Shown here: positions 36,540 through 44,166 of the stretch, one piece after another
Layout of the letters: every line of letters starts with the position of its first letter
How positions within the stretch are numbered: position 1 is the first letter of the stretch
Assembly (NCBI RefSeq): GCF_009789235.1
Contig: NZ_WSTB01000007.1
Coordinates: 228,861-292,860 of the forward strand
From: Flavobacterium hydrocarbonoxydans
Lineage (GTDB): Bacteria; Bacteroidota; Bacteroidia; Flavobacteriales; Flavobacteriaceae
Reading direction: 5' to 3'
DNA: 64,000 bases
Program-made: the position numbers and the translations under genes
The notes under the pieces: model-generated
Told to the model about the DNA's origin: nothing
The model's input: the letters and a program-made list of their open reading frames with translations, nothing else
The model's database searches: none

Positions 36540-36902
36540 TTAATCGACAGTAATACTTTTTTCTCGTGAAGAGTTACAAGAAGAACTTCCGTTATGAATA
36601 GTAACTTCGGCTTTTACGCTATAAGTTCCTGCAGCATCATAAATATGAGATGTTGTTGCCCCGTTTACGGTTTCCGTTTTACCATCTCCAAAAGTCCATT
36701 TAACAGATTTTACCGAATAGGTTCCGGAATAATCAATTACATAATCAATTTTCTTAGGATTTGCCGCATCTGTAGTATGTGTTAATTTTATAAACAATGC
36801 TTGTTCTGTACAATCAAAAGCATTTTCTAAATCATCTTTTCCACAAGAAAAAACGAATAATAAAGAACATATAACCAATAATAAAGCAAATTTATTTTTC
36901 AT
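36540..36902 (-). CDS. small lipoprotein with one PKD domain
   Basis: A 120-residue lipoprotein: SPII signal ending LLFVFSC (Cys20), a short linker and a single PKD (Ig-like) domain at residues about 48-119. Its signature is VKWTFGDGKTETVNG (WxFGDG) followed by SHIYDAAGTYSVKAEV. PKD domains mediate protein or glycan contacts on the outer surface. No catalytic part is present, so it is probably an accessory or adhesin-like protein. It is embedded between two repeat clusters and has no operon partner. Confidence 0.85.
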   Translation of the reverse strand: MKNKFALLLVICSLLFVFSCGKDDLENAFDCTEQALFIKLTHTTDAANPKKIDYVIDYSGTYSVKSVKWTFGDGKTETVNGATTSHIYDAAGTYSVKAEVTIHNGSSSCNSSREKSITVD

Positions 36903-36994
36903 AATTCAAATTGTTAATTAAACCTTCTTACACAAAAATAAGACTATTATTATGTTTTATCAATATGGAAAGCAAAAACACAAAGTAAGCACAA

Positions 36995-37235
36995 CCTTGT
37001 CATTCCGCAGAAAACCTAAAGAATGGGCTCTACGAAGTGAATCTAAAACATTGACTGAAATTTTCTTTGCAGCATAACTTTACTGGGATTCCTACGGAAT
37101 GACAAGATTGCGCAGACTTTACGTAGCTTAAACACACAGTTTGTCATTCCGTAGAAAACCTAACGAAGTGGTTCTACGAAGTAAATCTCTCTATCCATGA
37201 TTTAACGTATGCTAAATGCCTCCCCGCTGGGACTT
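36995..37235. repeat. second cluster of TTGTCATTCCGTAG repeats
   Basis: Same composition as 35990-36515 (CTTGTCATTCCGCAGAAAAC, GATTCCTACGGAATGACAAG, ATCTCTCTATCCATGATTT). The two clusters flank the PKD lipoprotein gene, leaving it as an island in repeat DNA. Confidence 0.75.
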
Positions 37236-37310
37236 TTTGTATTTGATTACAGCTAAGAACTTAACATCCATTGTGAGTTTACACAAAATCTTGTCCCATC
37301 TCAGAAAAAC

Positions 37311-37511
37311 GTGAAGTTTCACGTCTGGAACGTGAAATTTCACGTCAGCGATGTGAAACTTCACGTCCGTGATGTGAAATTTCACATCAATAACGTAAAC
37401 GTTTACGTCCGGAACGTGAAATTTCACGTCGGCGATGTGAAACTTCACGTCCGTGATGTGAAATTTCACATCAAGAACGTAAACGTTCACGTCCTGGACG
37501 TGAAATTCGGC
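37311..37511. repeat. 21-bp palindrome array 1 (GTGAAATTTCAC type), 10 units
   Basis: Ten 12-bp cores at exactly 21-bp intervals, at 37311, 37332, 37353 and so on to 37500. The main core is the perfect palindrome GTGAAATTTCAC; two cores (37395, 37479) are GTAAACGTTTAC or its near form, where both arms change together. Cores are joined by 9 bp of the form GTCnnnRAY. Units 2-5 and 6-9 repeat the same order of core variants, giving a 4-unit (84-bp) higher-order repeat. Because 21 is a multiple of three, stop-free frames (VKFHVxD heptads) exist on both strands. Confidence 0.97.
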
Positions 37512-37574
37512 ATAATTCACTCCAGTTTTGCGAAGCCTCATGACTTTTTACACGTTCCAATATTCTTGAATCAC

Positions 37575-37838
37575 CCCAAATTTGACGTCAGCCGTGTCAA
37601 ATTTGACGTCCGTGATGTCAAATTTGGCGTCCTCCATGTCAAATTTGACGTCCACGATGTCAAATTTGACGTCCGTGATGTCAAACTTGACGTCCGTGAT
37701 GTCAAACTTGGCGTCCTCCATGTCAAATTTGACGTCCACGATGTCAAACTTGACGTCCGTGATGTCAAACTTGGCGTCCGTGATGTCAAATTTGACGTCT
37801 ATGATGTCAAATTTGACGTCCGCGATGTCAAATTTGGG
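37575..37838. repeat. 21-bp palindrome array 2 (GTCAAATTTGAC type), 13 units
   Basis: Thirteen cores at exactly 21-bp intervals, 37575 to 37827. The core is GTCAAATTTGAC with occasional GTCAAACTTGAC or GGC endings; linkers are GTC-nnn-GAT, where nnn is variously CGT, CTC, CAC, TAT or CGC. The two end units are special: the first core begins ACCCCAAATTTGAC and the last ends GTCAAATTTGGGGT, so the array as a whole has inverted C4/G4 borders. It follows array 1 after a 64-bp spacer. Confidence 0.97.
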
Positions 37839-37848
37839 GTAATTACTA

Positions 37849-38105
37849 CTTATAAACCTTATTTGTAAATTCGATAGCCCCAAACCAATAAAATCCCAGC
37901 GGGATGATATATTTATAGAAAATTGCAGAAGGATTTGGGCAAGAACCCCAGCGGGGTGATACTTGACCACAAACATTGTTAGTTGCTATTCATAAAAAAA
38001 AAAGCTACAGGAAGTGTTTTCTTGTAGCTTTTGTTTGTGTCTTGTCGTTGCGGGCACGGATTGCAAATCCTGACTATTGGTTTGTAAATCCGTGCCATCG
38101 GGTTA
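37849..38105. repeat. array-module flank: AGCGGG hairpins, CTACAGGAA hairpin, GGCACGGATTGCAAATCC
   Basis: Next to array 2 lie TTATTTGTAAATTCGATAGC, then AATCCCAGCGGGATGATA and AACCCCAGCGGGGTGATA (two small palindromes). The hairpin AAAAGCTACAGGAA...TTCTTGTAGCTTTT (37996-38032) and TTGCGGGCACGGATTGCAAA follow. The same series occurs inverted at 63365-63640 beside array 3. It is therefore part of a larger repeated module rather than unrelated intergenic DNA. Confidence 0.8.
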
Positions 38106-38194
38106 TGACTGATATTTCCAAATACAAAACAAACCTTAAATTAGTATTTTACCCCACTTGCGAGAAACTGCGGTTGGCAGAAGATTTAAACTAA

Positions 38195-38229
38195 AAAAAC
38201 TCTCTGTCATCAAATGAAAGAGAGTTTTT
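38195..38229 (-). terminator. terminator of the gene at 38234
   Basis: AAAAACTCTCT / AGAGAGTTTTT with a 13-nt loop and T/A runs, directly after the minus-strand stop codon. Confidence 0.85.
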
Positions 38230-38233
38230 ATAT

Positions 38234-39019
38234 TTAATTTGATGGTGTAACATTCAAATTATAGGTTTTTGGAGGACATCCATTGTTAAAATTATAAGTG
38301 GCAGAAATCTGAAACATACCATATTGACATTGATAATATCCTATATTTTTTGAATATTGGTTAAAAGGTGGTAACATAGTTCCGCCACTTTGTCCTGCTA
38401 AAGGACCAGCAACCCATTTTGCACCTCCTAAATTCCATACAATACTTGAAATAGTGTTAACATCACATCCATTTACAAAAGGGACAACTGCACCTTTTCC
38501 TTTTACAGTACCATCACAAATATAAAAAGCATCAAAAGTTGGACTGCAACAAACAGTTCCTCCAGATTTAGTAATATTTAAAATTGTATTACAAGTTTGT
38601 GCAGTTCCGCCTGAACCAGCTGCGGATAAAGTCCCATTAATGAAACTTGATGAAAAAGTTACACTTACAGAACTACCATTTACAGTTAATGACATACTAT
38701 TTACTGGATTTGCAGTGTAACTCCAAGTAATACTGCTTGAAGTTCCAGTTGCATTTACATATTGATAAGTTGCTGTTGACCCTGCATTTACAACAGCTTC
38801 TGCATTTGGAGCGCAAAGATTTAGTTGTGTTGAACTTGTTAATGTAGAACCATTAATATAGCAACAAGTTCCAAGTGCTTCCCTATTTGATAGATTTTTA
38901 TTTAATATTGAGTTTTCAATATTTTGTGGACTTACTATCAATTCTTCACTTTTAGAACAAGCTAAAAAAATTAAGCTTGAAAAAAATACAAAAACTAAAA
39001 TTTTAAAATAATTTCTCAT
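38234..39019 (-). CDS. hypothetical lipoprotein with Ig/PKD-like repeats
   Basis: A 261-residue protein with SPII signal ending SSLIFLAC (Cys21). The mature part is rich in Ser, Thr, Gly, Asn and paired cysteines (TCCYING, VCCSPTF), with strand patterns such as ATYQYVNATGTSSSITWSYT and LTVNGSSVSVTFSSS. These resemble the PKD-like/Ig domains of secreted Bacteroidota adhesins. A region from about 160 to 261 repeats Cys-spaced motifs (FYICDGTVKGKG, YYQCQYGMFQISATYNF). No catalytic motif was found. It lies beside the array module and the transposase remnant, suggesting an accessory region. Confidence 0.7.
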   Translation of the reverse strand: MRNYFKILVFVFFSSLIFLACSKSEELIVSPQNIENSILNKNLSNREALGTCCYINGSTLTSSTQLNLCAPNAEAVVNAGSTATYQYVNATGTSSSITWSYTANPVNSMSLTVNGSSVSVTFSSSFINGTLSAAGSGGTAQTCNTILNITKSGGTVCCSPTFDAFYICDGTVKGKGAVVPFVNGCDVNTISSIVWNLGGAKWVAGPLAGQSGGTMLPPFNQYSKNIGYYQCQYGMFQISATYNFNNGCPPKTYNLNVTPSN

Positions 39020-39327
39020 AATTTATTTATTTCCCTTTTGCAACAATATGATGCCATTTAAGACGAAAACTTTAGGTACTATTTTTGGTTAGAATTGTTC
39101 CGTCTTGTTGTCAAAAAAAAATATTTATTCCTTTAAATTTGAACAAATCACAACATTTCTGATTTTGCAATTTAAATTTCTTCAAATGCTCATTTTTATC
39201 AGTTTTTGTGTTTTCGTCGGTTCTCTAAATTTTCTGTCAACGTCAGTCTGTTAAAAAACTTCCGCTTTTGTTGTAAACAAGTATAGGGAAGTATTGTTTT
39301 AAAAACAGGATTTTCTCATTTTTAAGA

Positions 39328-39444
39328 ATGCAATATAGCATAGGTATTTCCCGCCAACAAATGCGTTTTTCTAGTTTAGAAGATGCTATTGCTCCCGATA
39401 ATCAGGAATGTAATTTTTTTGATCATGGTTTTAATTTAAATTAG
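39328..39444 (+). pseudogene. probable N-terminal remnant of an IS1182-like transposase
   Basis: Two adjoining frames give QYSIGISRQQ and MRFSSLEDAIAPDNQE. Joined, these resemble the start of IS1182-type transposases (R-x-Q-x-x-FSSLED-x-I-x-PDN-x-VR). The frame is broken by one extra A in the run at 39358-39361, and homology stops after DNQ, so this is a short decayed fragment. The identification is from memory of the family and is tentative. The rest of the 39020-39572 gap has only the small hairpin at 39513. Confidence 0.4.
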
Positions 39445-39512
39445 TTTTTTAGAATGCTTGGTTAAAAGTCAGAGACTTTTATCAGGTTTATGGTTTTTAA
39501 GAACATAAAAAT

Positions 39513-39538
39513 TACGCAAAGTCAGAGACATTTGCGTA
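39513..39538. repeat. hairpin TACGCAAA...TTTGCGTA
   Basis: TACGCAAA (39513-39520) and TTTGCGTA (39531-39538) around GTCAGAGACA. The phrase GTCAGAGAC also occurs at about 39469, so this may be the end of an old repeat element. Confidence 0.5.
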
Positions 39539-39572
39539 GCGCTTAGGAAGGAACACTTTGGGGTGCGGGGGA

Positions 39573-39890
39573 TCATTCCTCAATTTCTCCGTTTTTAGCA
39601 AATGGCACTTTTGAATTACTGCCCTTGTCTATTATCGATTGAATAGTGGTAGGAACAGTTAGTCCTGTGGTAAAAGCGAGCCAACCTTTAATATTATATC
39701 CCGATGAAATATAAATGTACGCAAGTAGCGCACCAGCTATTGGCCAAAACAAAAAGAATATCCAGAATAATAAATCTTTACGAACTCTATCAGAAGGTGG
39801 TATTTTTACCTCATGATATAGATTCATCATATTAAGCATGAAGCCTCCAATTGCAGCTTGAATAATTGGTTCAATCATATTACTAGTCAT
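39573..39890 (-). CDS. small two-span membrane protein, unrecognised
   Basis: A 105-residue protein with hydrophobic segments at about residues 42-64 (LLFWIFFLFWPIAGALLAYI) and 70-86, and a cytoplasmic-looking basic stretch before them. Its start overlaps the stop of the upstream gene by one base (TGATG), so the two are translationally coupled and probably work together. No family was recognised. In structure it is like the small membrane partners of bacterial toxin or defence modules, but that is only an analogy. Confidence 0.65.
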   Translation of the reverse strand: MTSNMIEPIIQAAIGGFMLNMMNLYHEVKIPPSDRVRKDLLFWIFFLFWPIAGALLAYIYISSGYNIKGWLAFTTGLTVPTTIQSIIDKGSNSKVPFAKNGEIEE

Positions 39891-40153
39891 CAGTGAATTT
39901 TGTTTGTAATTGCATTTAAAATTTTGATACCAAGAGGTGTTTCTGATTCATATTTTTGCCTTAAAGCAAAAAGAGGTAGTCCTTTATTATTTAATTTTTT
40001 TGCACGAATAAATACTTCTGAATTTTCTAATTTTTTATAAATTTTATCCCGTGGAATATTAAGTTGGCGAGAAACTCCTTCAACAGTTCTCCAACGAAAC
40101 TTCGATTCTGCAAAAGCGATTACAAGTGTTTCTTCTAAATTATTATCTTCCAT
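39890..40153 (-). CDS. small winged-helix-like protein, unrecognised
   Basis: An 87-residue soluble protein. The segment FRWRTVEGVSRQLNIPRDKI (residues about 19-38), followed by YKKLENSEVFIRAKK, reads as a helix-turn-helix with a wing, as in small winged-helix domains. The C-terminus KILNAITNKIH is helical. It is coupled (TGATG) to the two-span membrane protein. Such domains bind DNA or act as protein-interaction modules in multi-gene systems. The gene is AT-rich like its neighbours, suggesting an accessory origin. Confidence 0.65.
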   Translation of the reverse strand: MEDNNLEETLVIAFAESKFRWRTVEGVSRQLNIPRDKIYKKLENSEVFIRAKKLNNKGLPLFALRQKYESETPLGIKILNAITNKIH

Positions 40154-40221
40154 GAAAAAAATATTTCTATTATTTATTAACTAAGATTCCCTCTTTATTT
40201 TATTACAGATTATTTATTTTA

Positions 40222-41451
40222 TTAAAAAGGGTAAATTGCATGAATTGTTATTTTATCTTCTTTACTAACGCTTAAAATATTTTTATAGCGCAAAGAACCT
40301 GGATATGTTCTTAGGATAATACTTGGATCGGTATCAATAATTTCTGCTTCATTATTTTTAAACAAAACAATTTTATCAATAAATTCTAATACGCATCCAT
40401 TTTCAATTATATGTGAGGATAATGGTTTTAGCATTTTTTTGTTCTTTACTAAAGGCAATTCAAAAGATGTTCTCGAAATTCTAATTTCCTTTGCTAAAAC
40501 TTTTTCTTCCGATTTTATTCCAAGTGAATCTAAAAAGTAATCATAATCGTTTTCAACTATAAAATTTGAAGTATAAAACTTTCCTTTATCTGTAATTAAA
40601 AAAGATTTTTTAGAGCTGTTAAAAGCATATTTTATTTCTTTGTCTTCTGATGCTAAATTTTTAATTAATAATTCATTAGTGATCTTATTTTTGCCAAAAT
40701 TACTAATCAAATTTTTTTCCTTTTTTTCATCATAAAATGAATGCTCATTTTCCTGTTTTCTTATTTCAATTTCATTTTCTAAAAACTCGAAAGAACTGTT
40801 ACTTTCATAATTAATTATATCATACCCAACCCAGGACGTTCTAATTGATTTTGTTGAAACTTCTTTCTCTTTTATTTGCAGTATTGTTTCGTCATTAATT
40901 GAACCATAAAATAATCCATCCATATTGGTTGAAACAGCAAGTGCTCCACATTTTGCATTTAGTGAAATAGATTTTGCATCAAAATATTTTTTAATTTTTT
41001 TGTCTTTTTGAAACTCATATTTAGAATTATACGACAACTTCATCGAGTAAACGCCTTTTATAGTTGCGATGAATATTTTCATTCCATAAATTTTAATATC
41101 TAGCACAGGTAAGTCTGATTCTGGGATTTTTGCTAGAATAATTAACTCATTATTTATGAAATATTCGAAATTTAAAGTATTTGAAACTTTTCGCCATAAT
41201 TTATCAAATGAGCTCTTTAATTCAGGAATTTTAAAAAAATAATCACCTTGTTGGTTTTTATAATAATCGTTACGTTGAAAAATTAGTCTAAAAAAATCGA
41301 CATATTCTGGATATTGTACATATAGATTATGATAAATTTTATTCAGATTTAAACACCCAATACTTCCATCATTTAGAATCAAAAATAAATGTCCACTATA
41401 TAGATAGCAATCTGCTGCTTCAATATTTAAATTAAACTTAATTGTCTTCAT
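40222..41451 (-). CDS. large unrecognised protein, beta-propeller-like
   Basis: A 409-residue soluble protein with many short strands ending in G-x(6-8)-(I/V) patterns (LFLILNDGSIGCLNLN, KIFIATIKGVYSMKLS, CGALAVSTNMDGLFYGS, FLITDKGKFYTSNF). This is the rhythm of a WD/NHL-like or other beta-propeller, but no family was identified. The ATG at 41449-41451 gives an ATGA overlap with the preceding gene's stop; the frame extends three codons upstream only to a GTG. No signal peptide or membrane segment. Translational coupling links it to the 140-aa protein; a 68-bp gap precedes the winged-helix gene. Confidence 0.7.
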   Translation of the reverse strand: MKTIKFNLNIEAADCYLYSGHLFLILNDGSIGCLNLNKIYHNLYVQYPEYVDFFRLIFQRNDYYKNQQGDYFFKIPELKSSFDKLWRKVSNTLNFEYFINNELIILAKIPESDLPVLDIKIYGMKIFIATIKGVYSMKLSYNSKYEFQKDKKIKKYFDAKSISLNAKCGALAVSTNMDGLFYGSINDETILQIKEKEVSTKSIRTSWVGYDIINYESNSSFEFLENEIEIRKQENEHSFYDEKKEKNLISNFGKNKITNELLIKNLASEDKEIKYAFNSSKKSFLITDKGKFYTSNFIVENDYDYFLDSLGIKSEEKVLAKEIRISRTSFELPLVKNKKMLKPLSSHIIENGCVLEFIDKIVLFKNNEAEIIDTDPSIILRTYPGSLRYKNILSVSKEDKITIHAIYPF

Positions 41452-41870
41452 AGTTGACACTTTAATAATTTAATATAAATTCTATTATCTATTACTTTGT
41501 CTGCGAGCCATTTTACTAAAAGAGGATTTGAAATTTCATATTCGGCCGATGAAACTGGATATCCATGATATGGGTCTGTCATATTTACAATTTCAGGAAA
41601 AAAACCTAAAACTTCTTCATTAGAACCCATGATAAATTTCCCATTTTCAACAATTGAAAAATATCCTTGTTGAATACTACATTTCCATTTATTGTTATGG
41701 CTTAGTTCAAAAGTACAATATTGTTCATTTTGTTTTATAATCCATTTGGTTTTATGTCTCTTCGTTATTGATGATTTATTATGGTAAGCAACAGGTTTAT
41801 AAAAGTTGTTACTTTTGGTTGGCCCAAAAGTTCCATCGGAGTTTTTTGTTATTTTTCTAAATGTACTCAT
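41448..41870 (-). CDS. unrecognised 140-aa protein, first gene of a coupled set
   Basis: Starts MSTFRKITKNSDGTFGPTKS and is rich in aromatic, Lys and Asn residues, without signal peptide. FELSHNNKWKCSIQQGYFSI (about 57-76) suggests a beta-sheet core, and NPLLVKWLADKVIDNRIYIK near the end a terminal helix. The stop overlaps the next gene's start (ATGA). The protein could be an adaptor or specificity partner of the propeller-like protein; there is no recognised homologue. Confidence 0.65.
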   Translation of the reverse strand: MSTFRKITKNSDGTFGPTKSNNFYKPVAYHNKSSITKRHKTKWIIKQNEQYCTFELSHNNKWKCSIQQGYFSIVENGKFIMGSNEEVLGFFPEIVNMTDPYHGYPVSSAEYEISNPLLVKWLADKVIDNRIYIKLLKCQL

Positions 41871-42121
41871 ATATTTTTTTAATATTAAACTTTATAAAAA
41901 GCATGAATTGTCTAAGACTAAATATCTGCTGTAGATTATTAGGTCATTAATTTTACTCCTTTATAAATCATATATAATAATTAACTTTTCATAAAACAAA
42001 CATCGTCTTAAATTTAAATCAATCACCAAGTATAAACACCTGATTTTAATTTTGATAAAAATAAATCACATTGGTTAAATATCCTTACGGAAAACCATAA
42101 ACGTAATTATAAATACAAATG

Positions 42122-42252
42122 TCCTAGCCCTGATAGAAGTGAAAATCCTTTTGTGCCGGGGTTGGGCCCAAAAGATTACTTCACTATATATTTATTTTAA
42201 TAAGAGTTCAGTGAACTACGTTTGTAACGGATAGCAGGAAACAGCTCCTAAA
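42122..42252 (-). repeat. hairpin repeat, copy D
   Basis: TCCTAGCCCTGATAGAAGTG (42122-42141) and the opposite arm CGGATAGCAGGAAACAGCTC (about 42229-42248). The stem ATCCTTTTG pairs imperfectly with CAAAAGAT around GGCC-rich sequence. It carries about 50 bp of extra AT-rich sequence before the second arm. It lies upstream of prfA; the rest of 41871-42371 shows nothing but the promoter at 42340. Confidence 0.8.
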
Positions 42253-42339
42253 AAACATCATAATTCCACTAAACAATCTTAAGAAACTGCTTCTAAAAAA
42301 CTCAAAAAGTTAATGATAGAATTTTCAACAAAAATTTCG

Positions 42340-42347
42340 TAATTTTG
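42340..42347 (+). promoter_or_regulatory. -7 box of prfA
   Basis: TAATTTTG matches TAnnTTTG, 24 bp before the ATG at 42372. Confidence 0.5.
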
Positions 42348-42371
42348 CAGTCCAATAAAAGGAATTAGAAA

Positions 42372-43448
42372 ATGTTAGATAGACTTCAATATGTAAAGCA
42401 GCGTTTTGATGAGATTTCGGATTTGATTATTCAACCGGATGTTATCGCTGATCAAAAGCGTTATGTGCAACTCAACCAGGAATATAAAAGCATTAAAGCT
42501 TTGGTTGAAAAGAGAGAAGAATACATTCTGGTTTTAGCAAATATTGACGAAGCAAACGAAATTATTGCAGATGGTAGTGATGCTGATATGGTTGAAATGG
42601 CCAAAATGCAGCTAGACGAAGCAAAAGAACGTTTGCCACAACTGGAGGAGGAAATCAAGTTTATGCTGATTCCGAAAGATCCTGAAGATGCTAAAAACGT
42701 GATGGTGGAGATTCGTGCAGGTACGGGTGGTGACGAGGCGAGTATTTTTGCCGGAGATCTTTTCAGAATGTACACGAAATATTGCGAAAGCATGGGCTGG
42801 AGAACCTCTGTTGTAGATATGAACGAAGGAACTTCAGGAGGTTTCAAAGAGGTTATTTTTGAGGTTTCTGGAGAAGATGTTTACGGAACCCTGAAGTTTG
42901 AAGCGGGTGTTCACCGTGTACAGCGTGTTCCTCAGACAGAAACTCAGGGTCGTGTGCATACATCGGCAGCTACGGTAATGGTTTTGCCAGAAGCGGAGGA
43001 GTTTGATGTTCAGATTGATATGAATGATGTTCGTGTAGATTTCTTCTGTTCGTCAGGACCTGGAGGACAATCGGTAAATACGACGAAATCCGCAGTACGT
43101 TTAACACACATTCCGACTGGATTGGTGGCGCAATGTCAGGATCAGAAATCGCAGCATAAGAATAAAGATAAAGCACTGAACGTTTTGCGTTCTCGTTTGT
43201 ACGAGCAGGAATTGGCCAAAAAAGAGGCTGAGGATGCTACAAAACGTACTTCGCAGGTAAGCTCTGGTGACCGTTCGGCTAAGATTCGTACGTATAACTA
43301 CGCACAAGGTCGTGTAACCGATCACAGAGTGGGATTGACACTTTACGATTTAGGAAATATCATGAATGGTGATATTCAGAAAATTGTTGCCGAGCTTCAG
43401 TTGGTGAATAATATGGAGAAATTGAAGGAGGCTTCGGAGGTTTTCTAA
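42372..43448 (+). CDS. prfA: peptide chain release factor 1
   Basis: A 358-residue RF1, which recognises UAA/UAG stop codons on the ribosome and triggers peptide release. [20 protein letters not shown] (114-133) and RVHTSAATV (194-202) are RF1 landmarks; the codon-reading tripeptide lies in VPQTETQGR (PQT, 187-189), corresponding to the PxT motif that separates RF1 from RF2 (SPF). The catalytic GGQ is residues 231-233. Length is normal and there is no programmed frameshift, another point against RF2. Monocistronic with a long terminator. Confidence 0.96.
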   Translation: MLDRLQYVKQRFDEISDLIIQPDVIADQKRYVQLNQEYKSIKALVEKREEYILVLANIDEANEIIADGSDADMVEMAKMQLDEAKERLPQLEEEIKFMLIPKDPEDAKNVMVEIRAGTGGDEASIFAGDLFRMYTKYCESMGWRTSVVDMNEGTSGGFKEVIFEVSGEDVYGTLKFEAGVHRVQRVPQTETQGRVHTSAATVMVLPEAEEFDVQIDMNDVRVDFFCSSGPGGQSVNTTKSAVRLTHIPTGLVAQCQDQKSQHKNKDKALNVLRSRLYEQELAKKEAEDATKRTSQVSSGDRSAKIRTYNYAQGRVTDHRVGLTLYDLGNIMNGDIQKIVAELQLVNNMEKLKEASEVF

Positions 43449-43500
43449 AAAGGTCCAAAGGCTCAAAGGCTCAAAGGTTCAAAGAATTTTTATATAATTG

Positions 43501-43541
43501 AAAAGAGGCTGTTTCACAATTGTGAAACAGCCTCTTTTTTT
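43501..43541 (+). terminator. prfA terminator
   Basis: Perfect hairpin AAAAGAGGCTGTTTCACA / TGTGAAACAGCCTCTTTT with continuing T run. The remaining gap to 43788 has GGCTCAAAGG-type short repeats (43450-43485, 43560-43590) and a small hairpin near 43639-43664. Confidence 0.92.
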
Positions 43542-43788
43542 GCTGAAGTTCTACTCTGTACCTCTGAGCCTTTGCCCCTTTGTACCTAAAACAAAATCTC
43601 AGCACCTAAAATATACTGAAGGATATTAACTGCTTAACCGTTTGTTTATAAAACGTATAAACGAGTTAGATACCTAGAAATACTCTTGTAAATTCAAAAT
43701 ATTTATATAGATTAGAGTAAATGTTTACACTATTTTTCAATACTATTTCGTTTAGCTTTTCCATAATACATATTATTAAGTTCTACAA

Positions 43789-44142
43789 TTACTCTTTTGG
43801 TGATTCGTGTTGAGAGGACTCTTGCTTTTTAGAAACTACATTGGTAACAACCAGTTGTAATAATGATCCCAAAATACTTTTTAAGGTAGAATCGCTTTTT
43901 CCTACTACAAATCTTTTGGCCAGATACCCAATACCGATACTAATGACTGATTGTGCCAGGTTACTTTTGAAACCCACCGCTTCATTGATTTCTTCGACTG
44001 TATTTTTGATTAGATTAAGAGGTTTCAGGTTGTCCTTGATCTCTTCAATTTCTTCTACAATAGAGTTCCAGTCAGCACGTTGCTGTGCTTTTGTCTGCAA
44101 AATCATCTGATTGAGTTTAGTAGTATCGTAAACGGTTTCCAT
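43789..44142 (-). CDS. hypothetical protein of the stress/holin cluster, 117 aa
   Basis: A mainly helical protein: a charged N-terminal helix (SIVEEIEEIKDNLKPLNLIK, about residues 27-46), a hydrophobic stretch (SNLAQSVISIGIGYLAKRFV, about 59-78) that could be amphipathic or membrane-associated, and a second hydrophobic helix (ILGSLLQLVVTNVV). It lies 24 bp after the holin-like gene on the same strand, and this order (YtxH, holin-like, this protein) is common in Flavobacteriia. Function unknown; an envelope stress role is inferred from context. Confidence 0.7.
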   Translation of the reverse strand: METVYDTTKLNQMILQTKAQQRADWNSIVEEIEEIKDNLKPLNLIKNTVEEINEAVGFKSNLAQSVISIGIGYLAKRFVVGKSDSTLKSILGSLLQLVVTNVVSKKQESSQHESPKE

Positions 44143-44166
44143 AGTGGTTTTATTTAGGGTTAGCTT

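Noticed and set aside
37311..37838. CRISPR array
   Set aside because: Regular spacing suggests it at first, but the unit is 21 bp with only 3 bp that vary freely between near-symmetric halves; there are no unique spacers of 25-40 bp and no cas genes.
37212..37976. Heptad-repeat protein genes on either strand of the arrays
   Set aside because: Frames are open on both strands at once because the unit is palindromic and a multiple of three. No ribosome-binding context, domain or signal peptide supports any of them; kept as a finding about the DNA instead.
37976..38194. 72-codon frame downstream of array 2
   Set aside because: It is made from the CTACAGGAA hairpin and GGATTGCAAATCC repeats, which are also noncoding at 63.4 kb.
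42372..43448. Release factor 2 (prfB)
   Set aside because: The codon-reading motif is PQT rather than SPF and no programmed frameshift is present, so RF1 is the better assignment.
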